DNA of 64,000 bases, taken from NCBI GenBank assembly GCA_029891345.1, contig CM057009.1, positions 312,716,184 to 312,780,183 on the forward strand. The letters are read 5' to 3'. Positions 1 through 11,757 of the stretch are shown here, piece after piece. This DNA comes from Dryococelus australis. Taxonomy: Eukaryota > Arthropoda > Insecta > Phasmatodea > Phasmatidae. The position numbers and the translations under genes are program-made. The first letter of the stretch is position 1. Each line of letters begins with the position of its first letter. The notes beneath the pieces were generated by a model. That model did not search any database. It had not been told where the DNA came from and saw only the letters and a list, made by a program, of their open reading frames with translations.

Positions 1-1040
1 AAATGTTATGCAAAACATTTTAACGAGGAATTATTATTTGTAAAGATGTTTTCTTTTGTGTTTAAAGGTTGTTTTATCCAGTAAGGTTGGTGGTGTTTCA
101 TTGTATCTGGCGTAATATCAAAATTACTTTAAAATTTAATATTTATTGAACTCTACAACTTGTCAGCAAAAAATTGTTTGAACGTCGAGTGACTAGTATT
201 ATAAGTATTCATTTTCAGTAACTTCTTGAGGGGAAATTGGAGGATTTATACTAATTTATTTTAATAGACATGCATCTTTGAATAAACTGATAATATGAAA
301 GTGCCTATTCGACACATTTTGCCGTCTAATAATGGTTAGGTAAGCACCGAGCTGAGTGCAGTGTAACTCATGACGGAAAATCAGAGGACGTGGTTTTGAA
401 TGATTAATTATTAAACACAGTGAAGAAATCAATGATAATCGCCTCATTTGTGTCTCAAAATTACAAGTTTTCTTTGCAGTAAAATATGATCAATTACTTT
501 AAAAGATGAGACATTTGCCACGCGTGCAAGGTGTCGCCAACAGGTGGAGGTGTTGAGGTCACCCCCCCCCCCCAATAAACCAAAAGACATGACACTGCCT
601 GATCGATAACTTCTCTGTGCGCTCTTAACTGATGGTGCGCACGGGACATTTAAATTTTGACTTGCATTTGGTGTCATATTATTTGCATTTTCAGAGCGTT
701 TGAAAGTTTTAGGTCAGTCTATATTTTGAGTCTAGGAGAAAAGTTTTTAATATATATTAGCAGTAATACTTTTTCTAAAATTCAGTGCGAAGAGCAATGG
801 TATAGGTTTTTGGTATCGGCACCAGAAAACATGGTATCGGAACAACTCTAATATTAATTTCACTTCTCTGTATTGTTTTATGTACAAATTATTTGAATGT
901 AACAAACACCATATTGAACCAAGGGAATTCTAGAATCTTTTCATTTCTCATTATTAGTAACCTCTTTGTAACCAAGTGTTCTGAGAAGTCACTAAATTTA
1001 ATTCATTCTCTTATTTGGAGTATGCGAGGCAACGCCGGCT
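1..1040. other. AT-rich non-coding DNA with a short C tract
   Basis: I see no supportable gene here. The short open frames have neither domain-like composition nor splice signals. There is a C homopolymer near 561-574. The stretch ending at about 851 looks like one end of a hAT-like transposon and is described separately. The region lies downstream of the minus-strand gene that occupies 5201-42318. Confidence 0.6.
785..851. mobile_element. Possible end of a hAT-like transposon
   Basis: Read on the minus strand from 851, the sequence begins TAGAGTTGTTCCGATACC, which resembles hAT-superfamily terminal inverted repeats (TAGAG or CAGAG start, GGTATCGG-type subterminal motifs; GGTATCGG appears twice in 60 bases). 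No partner inverted repeat or 8-bp target duplication was found nearby, so this may be a truncated copy. The assignment is tentative. Confidence 0.25.
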
Positions 1041-1508
1041 TTGCGAACCAGCCATATGGGAAATACAAGTAACACTAAGCGGTATTCAGAGTTTGGCCAC
1101 GGTAATACTCAGTATATTGCACTGGCTAATCTTTGGGGGAGCCCTTCACTAAGAACTCACTACACCCAGATATTACGACTGCCTACGGATCCCCACTGCA
1201 TAAACCTTCGGGCTAGTGAATGGCTAGGAGTTATGCCACGAGACAAGTTGGGTATAGCCTTGTATCTGGACGAACACTGTAGGACCGCTATAATACCTGG
1301 CTTCACCTTACCTATATTTTTACTTGCATTAATTGATTCTGTTAACGACCTCATGCTGCGAGCTCATAAGAGTGGGGTTGAAAACAAGTTGAAAAGAGCT
1401 CTCCAGTTACTGGAGGAAATCAACAATAACATCACTCCTAAAACATCCGAAAGTGAATCCCTTTTTGCATTACCCTCCAGAGTCAAAGGCAGACTGCCAT
1501 ACGAATAA
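1041..1508 (+). CDS. Orphan 155-aa open reading frame, unknown
   Basis: I do not recognise this product. The frame runs 155 codons from its first ATG, is less AT-rich than its flanks, and encodes a mixed soluble-looking protein with a hydrophobic stretch near residues 84-100 and a charged, helix-prone segment around residues 105-130 (KLKRALQLLEE). No zinc-binding, catalytic or signal motif is visible. Its lone occurrence in repeat-rich DNA suggests a remnant of a mobile element rather than a host exon, but chance openness cannot be excluded. The DNA downstream to about 2200 keeps a similar higher GC content in several broken frames, which would fit a decayed longer gene. Confidence 0.25.
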   Translation: MRTSHMGNTSNTKRYSEFGHGNTQYIALANLWGSPSLRTHYTQILRLPTDPHCINLRASEWLGVMPRDKLGIALYLDEHCRTAIIPGFTLPIFLLALIDSVNDLMLRAHKSGVENKLKRALQLLEEINNNITPKTSESESLFALPSRVKGRLPYE

Positions 1509-3088
1509 TTAGTGTTTTTACATTGTGGAAATTCAGTAGTTGGAATAGAACCTGCTGATCTTGTGGAGAAATAAACTGCCATACACCCCATCCTTCCCCT
1601 CAATCATCAACCGCCGCAACCCGAATTGGTAGCTGTTTCTGAGCCAGCTGCCCTAGCGCAGACAATGGAGCAGAGGAGAGTTCCGTTACCGCTGACATCA
1701 CACGTAACCCTTCGAAGAAGCATACCATCTGTTGTGTTCGACTTTGTCCCCTCCTGTAAACCAACATATCCTACACTTTACACTGGCTTTCTGCCCAAGA
1801 GGGATTAGCTCCCCAGGGCATGATCACCGCGGCGTTAACGTTGAAATATTTGAAGGCCACTGTAACCTCTCATACCAGCACAGTGCACAATAAAATACTC
1901 AAATTCAGGTTACTCATTGGGGTTTCAATCCCTAAGTCACCTCCAATAAATTCACCACAAAAACACCCAACTCATAATCTCACCTAAGAGCATGGGAAGC
2001 GACCCACTATAAAGCTATACATGGGACTTGTGTGCGACCCCCTGATGATTACTAGAATGAGCAGTCTTTTATTGGTGTATCCTAGGGCTTACACACGTAT
2101 TGGCAACTAAGGTTCAAAACCTCAAATCGCCACCCCAGCGGGTGCAGTATTATGCCAAATCATATAATACAAGGACCAGCCTCTCCTCGTACCAGGCGGC
2201 TTAAAACATGCTTCAATTGAATGCACAATGTTTTGTTGTGTTGCATGTGTGTTTTTTGCTTAAGCGGATTAAGATTTATTAAATATAGAATGTTTCGTTA
2301 GGTTTAATAGGTTTGTTTCCCCATTTTGTGCTGATTTAACTACATTCGGGTACTTCAAGAATTACTGAATGTATATTGCTTCATTATCATTATTGTTGTA
2401 AGTGCTGAATGTGTTTGGTTTTTTACTAAATTATGTCTTCTATATAAAAAGTTTGAAGGATTGTGTGGAACTGCAAATAATTAATACATTTTTTTTTATA
2501 AATAGTAAACATTTGGCACCTGATACTTTTTTAGTCATTTGGAATTTATTCAATGATAAAAAGGCCTGATTGGGCAAAAAATAGGCAGGATCGGCAACAA
2601 ATGTTTGGCATCGGCAGAACTGGCAAAATTGGTGATTGGCCCAGCTCTACTTTTTAAAGTTATGGGTCAAACACTAATTTCCCTGTGCTAAGAAAGAAAC
2701 TGTCTGTAAAAGTAGCTTCTCTTTATACCCCGAGATACAAATCTGTGTTCCGGAGACTGGATGAGACAAGGCAAGGCCGTGAGAGAGAAATGATGAAATG
2801 AAAGCAGTACAGGAAATAAGAATACACCAGAAATCCTCCATGGTACTATAGTACCTTCCAAATTATCCTATGTGAGAAATTATCCCTATCCATAACATTT
2901 TGAGCAAATGAGTTTGAAAACTATTTACTTCATGGGAGGAGACAATTAACGAAACATTTCAAAGACTTTTGCATTAAATGTTAAGACTTTGTATTTGTTA
3001 CGAATTAAACAAAATAAGATTTGAACTATTTTAGAATATCAAGTCAGATAGTACAGCAACACAATCTGTTTAGGACACCACGAAACCA
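1509..3088. other. Non-coding, probably decayed mobile-element DNA
   Basis: No intact gene is visible. From 1509 to about 2200 the composition is GC-richer and interrupted by stops in all frames, consistent with a decayed element continuing from the 155-aa frame. Beyond 2200 it becomes AT-rich. A hAT-like terminus ends near 2650. Confidence 0.5.
2555..2650. mobile_element. Possible terminus of a second hAT-like transposon
   Basis: Read on the minus strand from 2650 the sequence starts TAGAGCTGGGCCAATC, followed by repeated GCCGAT and GCCAAT-type subterminal words. This resembles hAT termini. It lies in the same orientation as the end at 851, so the two do not form a pair of inverted repeats. 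No target duplication was identified. Confidence 0.25.
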
Positions 3089-3108
3089 GGGGGGGGGGGG
3101 GGGGGGGG
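3089..3108. repeat. Poly-G homopolymer
   Basis: A run of about twenty G residues. Homopolymers of this kind also occur as poly-C near 561, 19011 and 46661; their exact lengths may be assembly-sensitive. Confidence 0.9.
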
Positions 3109-3209
3109 CAAAGTAACCATTCTGGAAATTTTGCATCCATACTTCCGCAGAAAAATCGGGAATGGTAACCATTCACATTTTATTAGCAAAGCATCGCGTT
3201 ACTGAATCC

Positions 3210-3721
3210 TGAAAAGTATCCATTGTAGGAATGGTTACCATTCCAGATTTTTGTACCAACGTTCACATCCCAAATATCCTGAAAAGTGCCCACAGTCGGA
3301 ATGTTTAAAATTCCGGTATGTGTGTTTTTTAGTTGTCAGCGAAGCTTGGAGTTTCCCCACAAATGATTTTCAAGCATAGCTCCCTCGCACTTAAAAATAC
3401 TGTACAAGTGTAGTCAAACATTATGCACAGAGCCAGAGTCCCAGCCACAGTAGGGGAGTAAATCCCCAAATCAGTGATTCAAGGCGTGTCGGCAATTTTT
3501 TTTAGGTGGCGACGCGAAGTGTCACGCATCAGCGAAGCTTGAAGTTTCCCCATAAATGATTGTCGTGTGTAGCCTATTTGCATTGAGAAATAATGTGTGT
3601 GTGTTTTGCACACATACCAGAATTGTAAACATTCTGACTGTGGGCACTTTTCAGGATATTTGGGATGTGAATGTCAGAACAAAAATCTGGAATGGAAACC
3701 ATTCTGAATGGATACTTTTCA
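3210..3721. mobile_element. Inverted-repeat (MITE-like or foldback) element
   Basis: Two arms of about 120 bases (3210-3330 and 3601-3721) are reverse complements of each other with scattered mismatches. Both contain the word CCAAATATCCTGAAAAGTGCCCAC on the same logical strand (3260s-3290s forward; 3630s-3660s as complement). The 270-base centre holds a second, direct, repeat starting CAGCGAAGCTTG at about 3339 and 3530. Related GGTAACCATTC-type words occur further left, from about 3111. Long imperfect arms around a short unique core are typical of foldback or MITE elements. Target duplications were not resolved. Confidence 0.7.
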
Positions 3722-5200
3722 ATCGCCCCGAAACCAACAGTAAGTACATTAGAAGACCAGAAGTTGCACTTCTTAAAGAAACGTAAGAAAACTCAACAAA
3801 ATGGAAAACACATTTCTACTCACATCACAGCAAATTTTGACAAAGAGTGCAAACATTCTAACAGAACGCTTAACCCAAGCCATAATAATAACGACTAATA
3901 TAGAATTAATTAATTTTCTTCAAATCTTGTTATGAGGGTTTTCCTTCCATTACTAAACAGAACAACAAAAAATCTAAGACGATACAGCTTAATTAAGAAA
4001 AAATCCAAAAAATTTAGTTGTAATAATATTCCTCTCTACAACTACTGAATAGTATTCTTTCAATACAATGATTTGTGTTCTCAATTAGAAGCAAAGAAAG
4101 TACATGGCGGAAGAGTAGGCAAAACATCCACCAATAACTGTGAAATAAAAGGATACATTTACAAATTTAATTTATATAAAAACCTGTGAGTATAAGATAA
4201 ATTATGCAGAAATTTTAGGGGACAGTTACGGGGGGACAAAATAACCAAAATATCACAGATTCTATGAACAAAAAGAATATCTAAAAATGAACTATAATAC
4301 TTATAAACCAATGAACCATTCTTATTAGTGGTCATAAAAAAAACTAGCAATCCTAACAATGAACAGAAAATAAGTTGCTATAAAGACAATGTAAATTTAA
4401 TGTGGTTTAGAACAAAAGTTTTGATAAATATAATGAAAGAAATACATACCATAATATCAATGCTCAACAAGCTTCAGTAACTTGCACATAATGAAAAGAA
4501 CACACATATGTATTACAAACTAAGAGGTATAAGCTCACGGTAAAATGAGCACTTCTGAAAGCCCTGGTAAAGATCTGTTTGTGTACACGTTGTATATTTC
4601 CCTGCCTTATGTAAAACTAACATTGCCTTGGGCCTAGTCACTTATTCAGGCATCGGTCAAATGAAACTCTGAAATTATTGTGAAAGTAAATACTATTCAA
4701 ATCTATTTTTTACACTTTGATGCATAAAAAAAACAGAAAGAAAAATAAACAAATTTAAGTTATCATAAATGGTCATCTAACACTTTTTATTCGACGTTAG
4801 AATATGGAACTACTTTCCATCCATCGTTAACAACTTTACTGGCGTATGTCACTCAGTGCGCCAATTAAAATAGATGCATGCAGGGGCAGTGATTTTTTCT
4901 AAGGTTTATTTCTAAAGTGCTCACTTTATCATGAACAGCCTCTATCAAGGAACACTTCAGGAAAACCACAGAAAATGCAATGATGCCCACAAATTTTTAA
5001 ACTCTCAGGAAGTGACATTTTTATTTAGTGTGCAGTGTACTCGCAGAGGTTTCTGAAAACAATGAATTCATAGTTTTTTTTCTAAGGGAAGACTGCACAG
5101 TAAACCAAAGTGTCTCCAAACTGCAAGGTGGGTGTGATGAATTGCAATATGTTAGCAACAAACACTAAGATAAAGCTATGTTATGTACAAAACAACACAC
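3722..5200. other. AT-rich flank 3' of the minus-strand exon
   Basis: No gene supported. A minus-strand AATAAA hexamer lies at 5020-5025, about 155 bases beyond the stop that would be met if the exon at 5201-5744 were read through its donor site; it could be a polyadenylation signal for a terminal-exon isoform. Otherwise the region is intron-like. Confidence 0.4.
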
Positions 5201-5744
5201 CTGGCATAACCCCTTGTTGATGGATGTACTGTTGAATGCCAGCTGGCTGAATGTTATTCTGGGGTAACATGTGATGCGGGTGTTGTGCTGCAGGCATCTG
5301 CTGGGTCTGTAGTATTGGACACATCAGCGGGAAGGTGTGCGCGGGGTTCGACGGGTGGCCTTGAGGCGGAGGCTGCTGGTAGTTTGCCGCGGCTGGCGAC
5401 TGCGGATGTCCCCCTTGTGGGTGCGAGTGGGGGTGCGAATGGTGGTGGTGGTGATGGTGGTACGTCCCGGTCGCAGAGCTCGTGGCCACCGGTGTGTGTG
5501 ACGGGGCTGGAGGGTTCACGACGTTGCTCTGTCCGGAGGATGGGCCTGAACCAGCAGGTGCGTTTTGACACTGGTTTACGTTTGGCGGAGGAGCATGGGA
5601 ATGGTGCTGCGCGACTCCTGGGGGAGACATGAACTGCATTTGGTGACTCTGAGTTGGCTGAGGGCCGGGAGACTCGTGGTGGTAGCTCATGGAAGCTGGG
5701 AGAGGCAGCATTCCCCCTCCAGCTTGTGGTACCATACGCACCAT
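5201..5744 (-). CDS. Exon of probable ataxin-2-like protein (low-complexity C-terminal part)
   Basis: This minus-strand exon starts after a strong acceptor (T-rich tract then CAG at 5747-5745) and ends at CAG|GTGTGT, with the donor GT at 5200-5199. It begins in phase 0, ends in phase 1 and encodes about 181 residues with no internal stop. The product is dominated by Pro, Gln, His, Ser and Gly. It opens with MVRMVPQAGGGMLPLP, contains a run of seven His followed by His/Pro alternation near residues 100-112, and ends in a Gln-rich stretch (IQQYIHQQG). There is no catalytic domain. Composition and word content recall the disordered C-terminal region of insect ataxin-2 (cytoplasmic RNA-binding, stress-granule and translation-control proteins), but another Q/P/H-rich regulator is possible because the LSm and PAM2 regions are not in the window. 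If the donor is not used, translation runs six codons further to a stop ending at 5181. Confidence 0.6.
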
Positions 5745-5789
5745 CTGAAAAAATACACAAACTTCGTTCATAATGTTGGCCATACAAAC

Positions 5790-6855
5790 AATACCCTGCC
5801 ATCACCAGATCCCATTACATTTCAAGAAATAATTTCACAATCCCATGCAGCTATGTTACAGGATTAAGTGACTATGAGTTAACCTGTTAAGCTACATTTA
5901 TAAAATGTGTTACAAAACCTGTGTGTTGTATTGTGTTACAAGACATATCGGAGACATCAGTCACTTCTCCTGTGACTTTGCAATTACTGTACCTTATTTT
6001 GATTTCCTTTTACATTAATTTGACTAATATATAACAAAATAACACACTACATTGCTGTGCTAAAAGAATCCATACACCAAAAGAATAATGACAACTGTAT
6101 TCTACTTTATGTGCTAAGCTATGACTATTTTAAAAATAGGAGAGGCGTAAATTCAAAGTTATGAAAAAAAATCAAAATGTAATGGCATTAGCTGTTCAAA
6201 TAAAAGTTCAGTTTTCTTGAAGTTCAATCAGAGCATAACATAAAGCCTAAATAAAACAGCAAGGGCTGACTAGTTATTTAAAATAAGTGTATGGAACTGG
6301 AAACTTAAATTTTTTTTACAAAATGAAAACTTAATGGTAAAAATACAAAAAATTTGAAATTGGTAACACACACATTTCATACAGATTACTGTTTAAACTG
6401 TTATTGTACTAAAATATTTACAAACAATACAATCAGAAAATTAACTAAACAGAAATTACATTCAAAAGATCCTCACTGTTTAAATGCGTACTAAAAAAGG
6501 CTGTGATGTCATGAGTCATATGCAAGCCTGCCCATCTCATCTGTTTACATTCACAATTAGTCACATTCGTATATTTAGAGTTAATATCATGTGTATCAAA
6601 TGTAATAAACTGAAAACACAAAGAACCCTTAAATGATAACTGCAAACACCTACTCACATATCTTGCAAACACATGATAATATAACTATCCCACAAAAACT
6701 ACTAAGACAGCTTTTAAATGGCTGCTACATTACCAACGGTCTATACATGAATTGAATATGTTCAGTGGTATTACTGTTATTTGAACGAGCCCTTACTTGA
6801 CACTCGCGTGAACCTAGCAACACATTCAGCGGGGAATCAGGAAGCAAGGGATTAT
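5790..6855. other. Intronic AT-rich DNA
   Basis: Nothing recognisable apart from many short A/T runs. The minus-strand frame at 6445-6672 has no domain-like features and is treated as chance. Confidence 0.6.
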
Positions 6856-7276
6856 GACAAACTGTAGACAGTAAACAGTATGGTGATACACCAAACATAG
6901 TGCAGATATAGGCCAGCGGGAGGTTCGTCGTGGGGCCAGACGCATGACGCCGTCGGGCATCAGCCAATGGCCGCCCTCTCAGGAAGGGCCACGAGAGGGA
7001 TGTACCGAGGACCGCCGCTGCCAATACATCAAGGAGACGCAGCCTAGGGCAACGAGGATTAAGGTGAACTGGTTCCAAACGGTTACGTCGGAGAGACTTT
7101 AGTTTGGTAATTAACACAAGTGGCTTTAACGTAATTGAATACAAGCAAACCATAATTACTCTCCCATTTGCCATATTGTAATTATTGTAAAATATTGTAA
7201 TCTTGTGAGTTACAGAGATTTATAAACAGACCTCCTTAATAGTGCGTGACCTGTCAGCTAAGGCGGGGTCACAGCA
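6856..7276 (+). repeat. Direct repeat copy 1 (LTR candidate)
   Basis: This stretch is strongly similar, in the same orientation, to 12260-12711, roughly 85% by eye with small indels. Shared landmarks include CAGTATGGTGATACACCAAA near the left end, GACTTTAGTTTGGTAATTAA in the middle and GGGTCACAGCA at the right end. Copy 1 starts TG at 6854 and ends CA. It is followed by GTGGTGGAGGCACC, which resembles a retroelement primer-binding site. These points suggest a 5' long terminal repeat, though I found no matching target-site duplication. Confidence 0.6.
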
Positions 7277-8417
7277 AGTGGTGGAGGCACCTAATGCTCC
7301 CCCCTCTGCATCAAGCAAAATTAACTACCGAATTAAAATTTTTCCCCTCAAGTAAATTCACAAGTGAGTCAGCATTAGAAAGCAAGGCGACAGAGAGGCT
7401 AAAAACCACCTCCTCCATCTATAGTAAGATAACCCTTCCCGCCCACGCGAAGTTATTTTACAAAACAAATTGTCATTACATGTATAAATTTCCTTCTATA
7501 CTAAAGAAACAGAGCATTATTTGGAAGTCAATAAGGTTTGTTAAAAATAAAATATTGAAGCCATTGCACGCAAAGGGCATATTAGTAAATGTATTTGCGC
7601 CAAATATTAGGTATTAGGGTGCAGCACATAGCATTTTGTCCGTACATATCAGAATCAGAGTATCATATTAAAGAGCCATAGCTTTTATGCACACCATATA
7701 GTAGGCTATGGGCAGTCTGGTGAAGCCACAGTTACGCAGGCATTCTGAAACATAGCAGAGTCCTTGCTGCACAGGCAAATTTGTTAATTGCCATACTGCC
7801 CTCCATCCACCATCCATAGTCACCACTCATTTCCTTACTCACGTTACTGACATATTGGGTAAATCCCGACATTGAATGTTTTGCGCCCGAGCGCAGAAAT
7901 AATTGCACGTATGTCAGGGAAATTGAACAGACATTGTGAGTCTGTACTTCATGGCACTGTCATCATGGACATTTCTGGGCAGTATAAGGGCGGAACGGAA
8001 GCAGGAGACTTCCACTGTAAGGTACATAAATGTAGCCTACACAATCCTAGGCAATGTGCTATGTGCGTGTAGTAATTAAAACCTGTAGTGATAATTGAGG
8101 GCCACGATCAGTCCTCACATGACAATAATTTCCACTTGGCTGAGGAAATAATCCAAAACCTTAAAATAAAAAATAATTTTAAGTTGAGATTATGTTATAC
8201 TAACACACATTATTAGTAAATTAAGAAGTTAGTAAGTGCCTACAATATATTACAAATAAAAAGGATTAAGCGACATGCTTAGGTTAGTATTTTGGAGTTA
8301 AGATTAATCATAGACTGAGGACTTAAATAATCTAATTGCAGGAAGCAAATAGAAGTCAGTATTATAAGAAAATATTGAGACGAAATGTATGAACTTAGAA
8401 ATGTAACTAAGAATACA

Positions 8418-8462
<45 letters not shown>

Positions 8463-8468
8463 GAGAGA

Positions 8469-8500
<32 letters not shown>

Positions 8501-9442
8501 GTCTCAGTTTATAAAATTATCATATAAAGAAAGTTCAAGTTGAGTAAGTATCTTAAGATGATAGAAGAAGGTAGCTCATTATGAACTCTCTTGCAAAAAT
8601 TAAATAGAAACGAAATTGAAATTTTGCAAACAAGTCAATAAAATTTATGGGGCAGCATATTGATATGATGACTTAAATACAAAAGGCTATCAGTGTGCGT
8701 TTATAAGAGTTCACAAAGTAAAATATATTTTGAATTTAATAAATTATATAAGTAAGGGCATATTGCTCAAATCTTGCAATTATATAAGTCTACATTGATA
8801 CGTGATAATGAGGTAAATTTGTATTATGAAAACAGGTAAAGAAAATAAGTTATGCAGTATTACAGCCATACTGCAGTGAATACGATACGTAAAAAGCAAG
8901 ATCGCATGCGCCGAAGTACAATCAGGTGTCAAGGATGCGGCAACATGATGCGGCCTAAATTTGGTGCAGAGGTGCCACTTTCCATAAACACCTCACCGCC
9001 CCCACCATCACTGCTTGCCTCTTGACCACAAGGCAGCATTGCGCAAGGACACCCATGGTGAACCACAATTGTACAAGGCTATCACGACACCGCACTGTCA
9101 AAATGTGCTTCGTTGTTTTGCTAACACCTGTTACATGCATGATCACCTTGTACAGCAAACAGCAGTTACTATTAATTGCAAATGAGAGTACCGTTAAACC
9201 AACAAATCAATTAAGCTAAAGTTATTGCTAATGTAAGCTAGTACAATAAAATGTGTATATAAATAATCTATTGATAAGAGTGTATTTATAACATATAAAA
9301 TATTTATAAAGTATATTTCAAACACCCATACTAAATTAAGTAAAAATTATACAAGGGTGCATGTGTTAAATTACATTGCTAAGTCTGAGTGCTATACCAT
9401 ACTGAAAGAGTTTCAGGGCCTACACGGCGATAGAACTACAAT
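7277..9442. other. Non-coding DNA between the two direct repeats, left part
   Basis: If the direct repeats are LTRs this would be internal element sequence, but no gag or pol motif survives. A plus-strand frame of 123 codons (7246-7617) starts inside the repeat and shows no recognisable domain. A PBS-like word TTTGGTGCAGAGGTGCC sits near 8960. Confidence 0.4.
8425..8505. repeat. Compound (TG)n(AG)n(TG)n microsatellite
   Basis: About 28 bases of TG repeat, a short GA block, then about 35 more bases of TG repeat with one GC interruption. Confidence 0.95.
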
Positions 9443-11004
9443 GTTAACCCATTGCATTGACGCCGTCGGGTGAGACACAAGAAGAACAATGACACAAATA
9501 CTTACTGGTAATTTGGGTGCCAGCGGTGCTTCCCAATCACATAACTATTGAGAATCAGGGTTCTCAGGGATGTTGTGGGTTCTGTGTTTCCGTACGTACT
9601 TACAAACACGTTGGCAATATTAAACTTTTAATAAAATCACTGAAATAAACAATAGATAAAACATATGTGGCTAGGACACTGTTACTACTGAATAAAAAAT
9701 TGACATCACTGTAGACTTGTTTTTATTGATATTGTTTATACACATCAACATGCCAATGAAATGATTATCTCGGTCATGACTAGCCAATTCCTCCTGGGTG
9801 CTCCCCAGCCCGTAATTAATCTAGCGAATGCCTAAATGGATGATCTCACCGAGGTGCGTGAAAGCACAGCCTTCACAAGGGAAGAGGGCCGACAGCCGCT
9901 AGTGTGGACTGACTGTTTTTCCTTGAAGACAGGACACGGTGAATTACAAATGAAAACCCTTAATACACATTAACAAGCGTGATTACTCGGCATCACAAAC
10001 TCGGGATCGCCCTCCAGCAAGTGGTTGGTGTGGTGACGGCCTATACACAGAGCCGGCGAGGATGGGAATAATTGCACCATACACTAATTACACAATTACA
10101 TAGATGCTTGACTGATACATGAAATAAGATGGGACATGAGATGAATATTCACAATAAACACACACGTGTGAAAACAAGCTTAGGTGAAGCGGATGCTGCT
10201 GTATGAAGTTTGTAGCGGACCACGTGGTGCAGGTGAAATTGTAATATTTCTGCGTGGAAACGGCAAAATAAATTCGCATAAAATATTTTTCATGTTGAGC
10301 ACATGATTCTCTTTGCGATTAGCATTGTTTCAGGCTTGTAACATGCCCGATGCCGGTAAAATCAAACATTACTGTGACCGCGTGGTCAAGTACAAAAAGC
10401 ATCAATTTACGTGAAAAATACATTAAACCCTGAATGAAAATGCATAGAACCCTGAAATAAATGGTTGCACATACAATGTTATATAAATAAGATCTTAAAA
10501 CACAATGATGGCGTATACAAAGACTTGGCTTCAGTCGGCCACGTGGTTATACGTGATGTTGCCATAAAATATTCAAACAAGAAAATTACAGTTAAATACA
10601 TGCATAAAAATAAAGCTCTTAAAACTGCATGTAACAATTATGCAGAAGTTACAATGAAATGCCATAAACATAGGCAGATGGCGTCTGATTCAAAGGCGTA
10701 GGTCGTGTGACCTCTCCGACATCTTTCTCCTCCTTATCCTTGATTAAGTTAAAGATGCCACAAGGGCGTAAGAAATTAGTGAAGCGGGAGCATAATGCTG
10801 GGGAAAATGTCTGGCAAAAAAGGAAGCAAGCAAAGATTAACCGGTAAACTACTTGGACTATGGAAACCTACATCAGTGAACAAAAGTTGTAGTGCGCACG
10901 TGACAGTGTCTTACCTCGCCAGCTCTCCTCGACAGACTGTCCAGATAGAAGTGTCGCACAGACCTATCATAGCTGCCTACGGGGTTCACATAAGCGGAAG
11001 TGCT
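9443..11004 (+). repeat. Unclassified ~1.5-kb interspersed repeat, copy A
   Basis: Almost the whole interval is recognisably similar to the reverse complement of 59149-60590. Shared blocks, in collinear order, include: GACGCCGTCGGGTGAGACAC near 9459; GTGGGTTCTGTG near 9570; a block with AAAGCACAGCCTTCACAA near 9865; GACCGCGTGG near 10377; a block with AAAGACTTGGCTTCAG and GGCCACGTGG near 10518-10546; CATAATGCTGGG near 10791; TCTTACCTCGCCAGCTCTCC near 10909; and TAAGCGGAAGTG near 10991. Copy A has no convincing ORF: the 74-codon frame at 10795-11019 falls across conserved blocks but is not conserved as a frame. No terminal inverted repeats were seen. Confidence 0.75.
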
Positions 11005-11757
11005 ATGCACGCTGAGTGAAATATTTTATAGTGAATATAAAATGGCACAAATTAAATTACACATTGTTTCACATTTCTATAATTATGTTACAAATATCAA
11101 TATTATTTTAATGTCTCTTTGTGATGGTGTTCATGCCAGAATATTAAGTGTTCTTAATCTCGGCACCACAGGCACTTTGAATATTCATAACCAAACAATT
11201 AAAATTAGTACAAACACTTAATAATTATTTTAAGACAAATTAAACACTGTAAAGGCAATGTAACACATTTTACCCAACATTTATAGGAAAGTTCAAAATT
11301 GTCGGCTTCTTTGCGCACGTGTGGTACAAGTGAGACGTGAGTGCTGTCACGGGCTCTAGTGCCGCTGGCTGTTAGCTGGCGCCAGCATCTAGTGTATAGA
11401 GCAGAAAGCGGACGACTTCATGTCCTAGATTACGCGTAGTGCACTACACCTGCACGGCAGCACGCACAAATAAATTGTCAACACTAGACAACACACCCAC
11501 GCAGCCCGGCCGGGATGACTACGAACACACACATGGCACTCGGACACTCTTACACATACATGATAAGCTATAAGAAGGACACAAAGATGTATTGTTCATT
11601 GTTGAGTATAATGTAAACTTTATATGTTGTCATATACATCTATTCATGTTACAATTATGATTACTGGCCGGGGTGCATGATTACCGACCAGGCGCTCGTA
11701 GGGAGAGGATGTGCTTAACCTCCGCTCCTGCGAGATTGTGGTTTTTTTGTAGTTAAA
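11005..11757. other. Intronic DNA with a GC-richer patch
   Basis: The block about 11290-11530 is GC-richer (for example GTTAGCTGGCGCCAGCATC) than its surroundings and ends in CA-rich sequence. It looks like repeat-derived DNA, possibly promoter or leader of the element that carries the PHD ORF downstream, but no landmark proves this. Confidence 0.35.

Noticed and set aside
5254-5867. Other-frame ORFs over the low-complexity exon (183, 115 and 100 codons)
   Set aside because: They are openings on both strands caused by the GC-rich, repeat-like codons of the real exon; only the minus-strand phase-0 frame matches the splice sites.
10795-11019. 74-codon frame in the unclassified repeat
   Set aside because: The corresponding region of copy B does not keep the frame, so it is not evidence of a gene.
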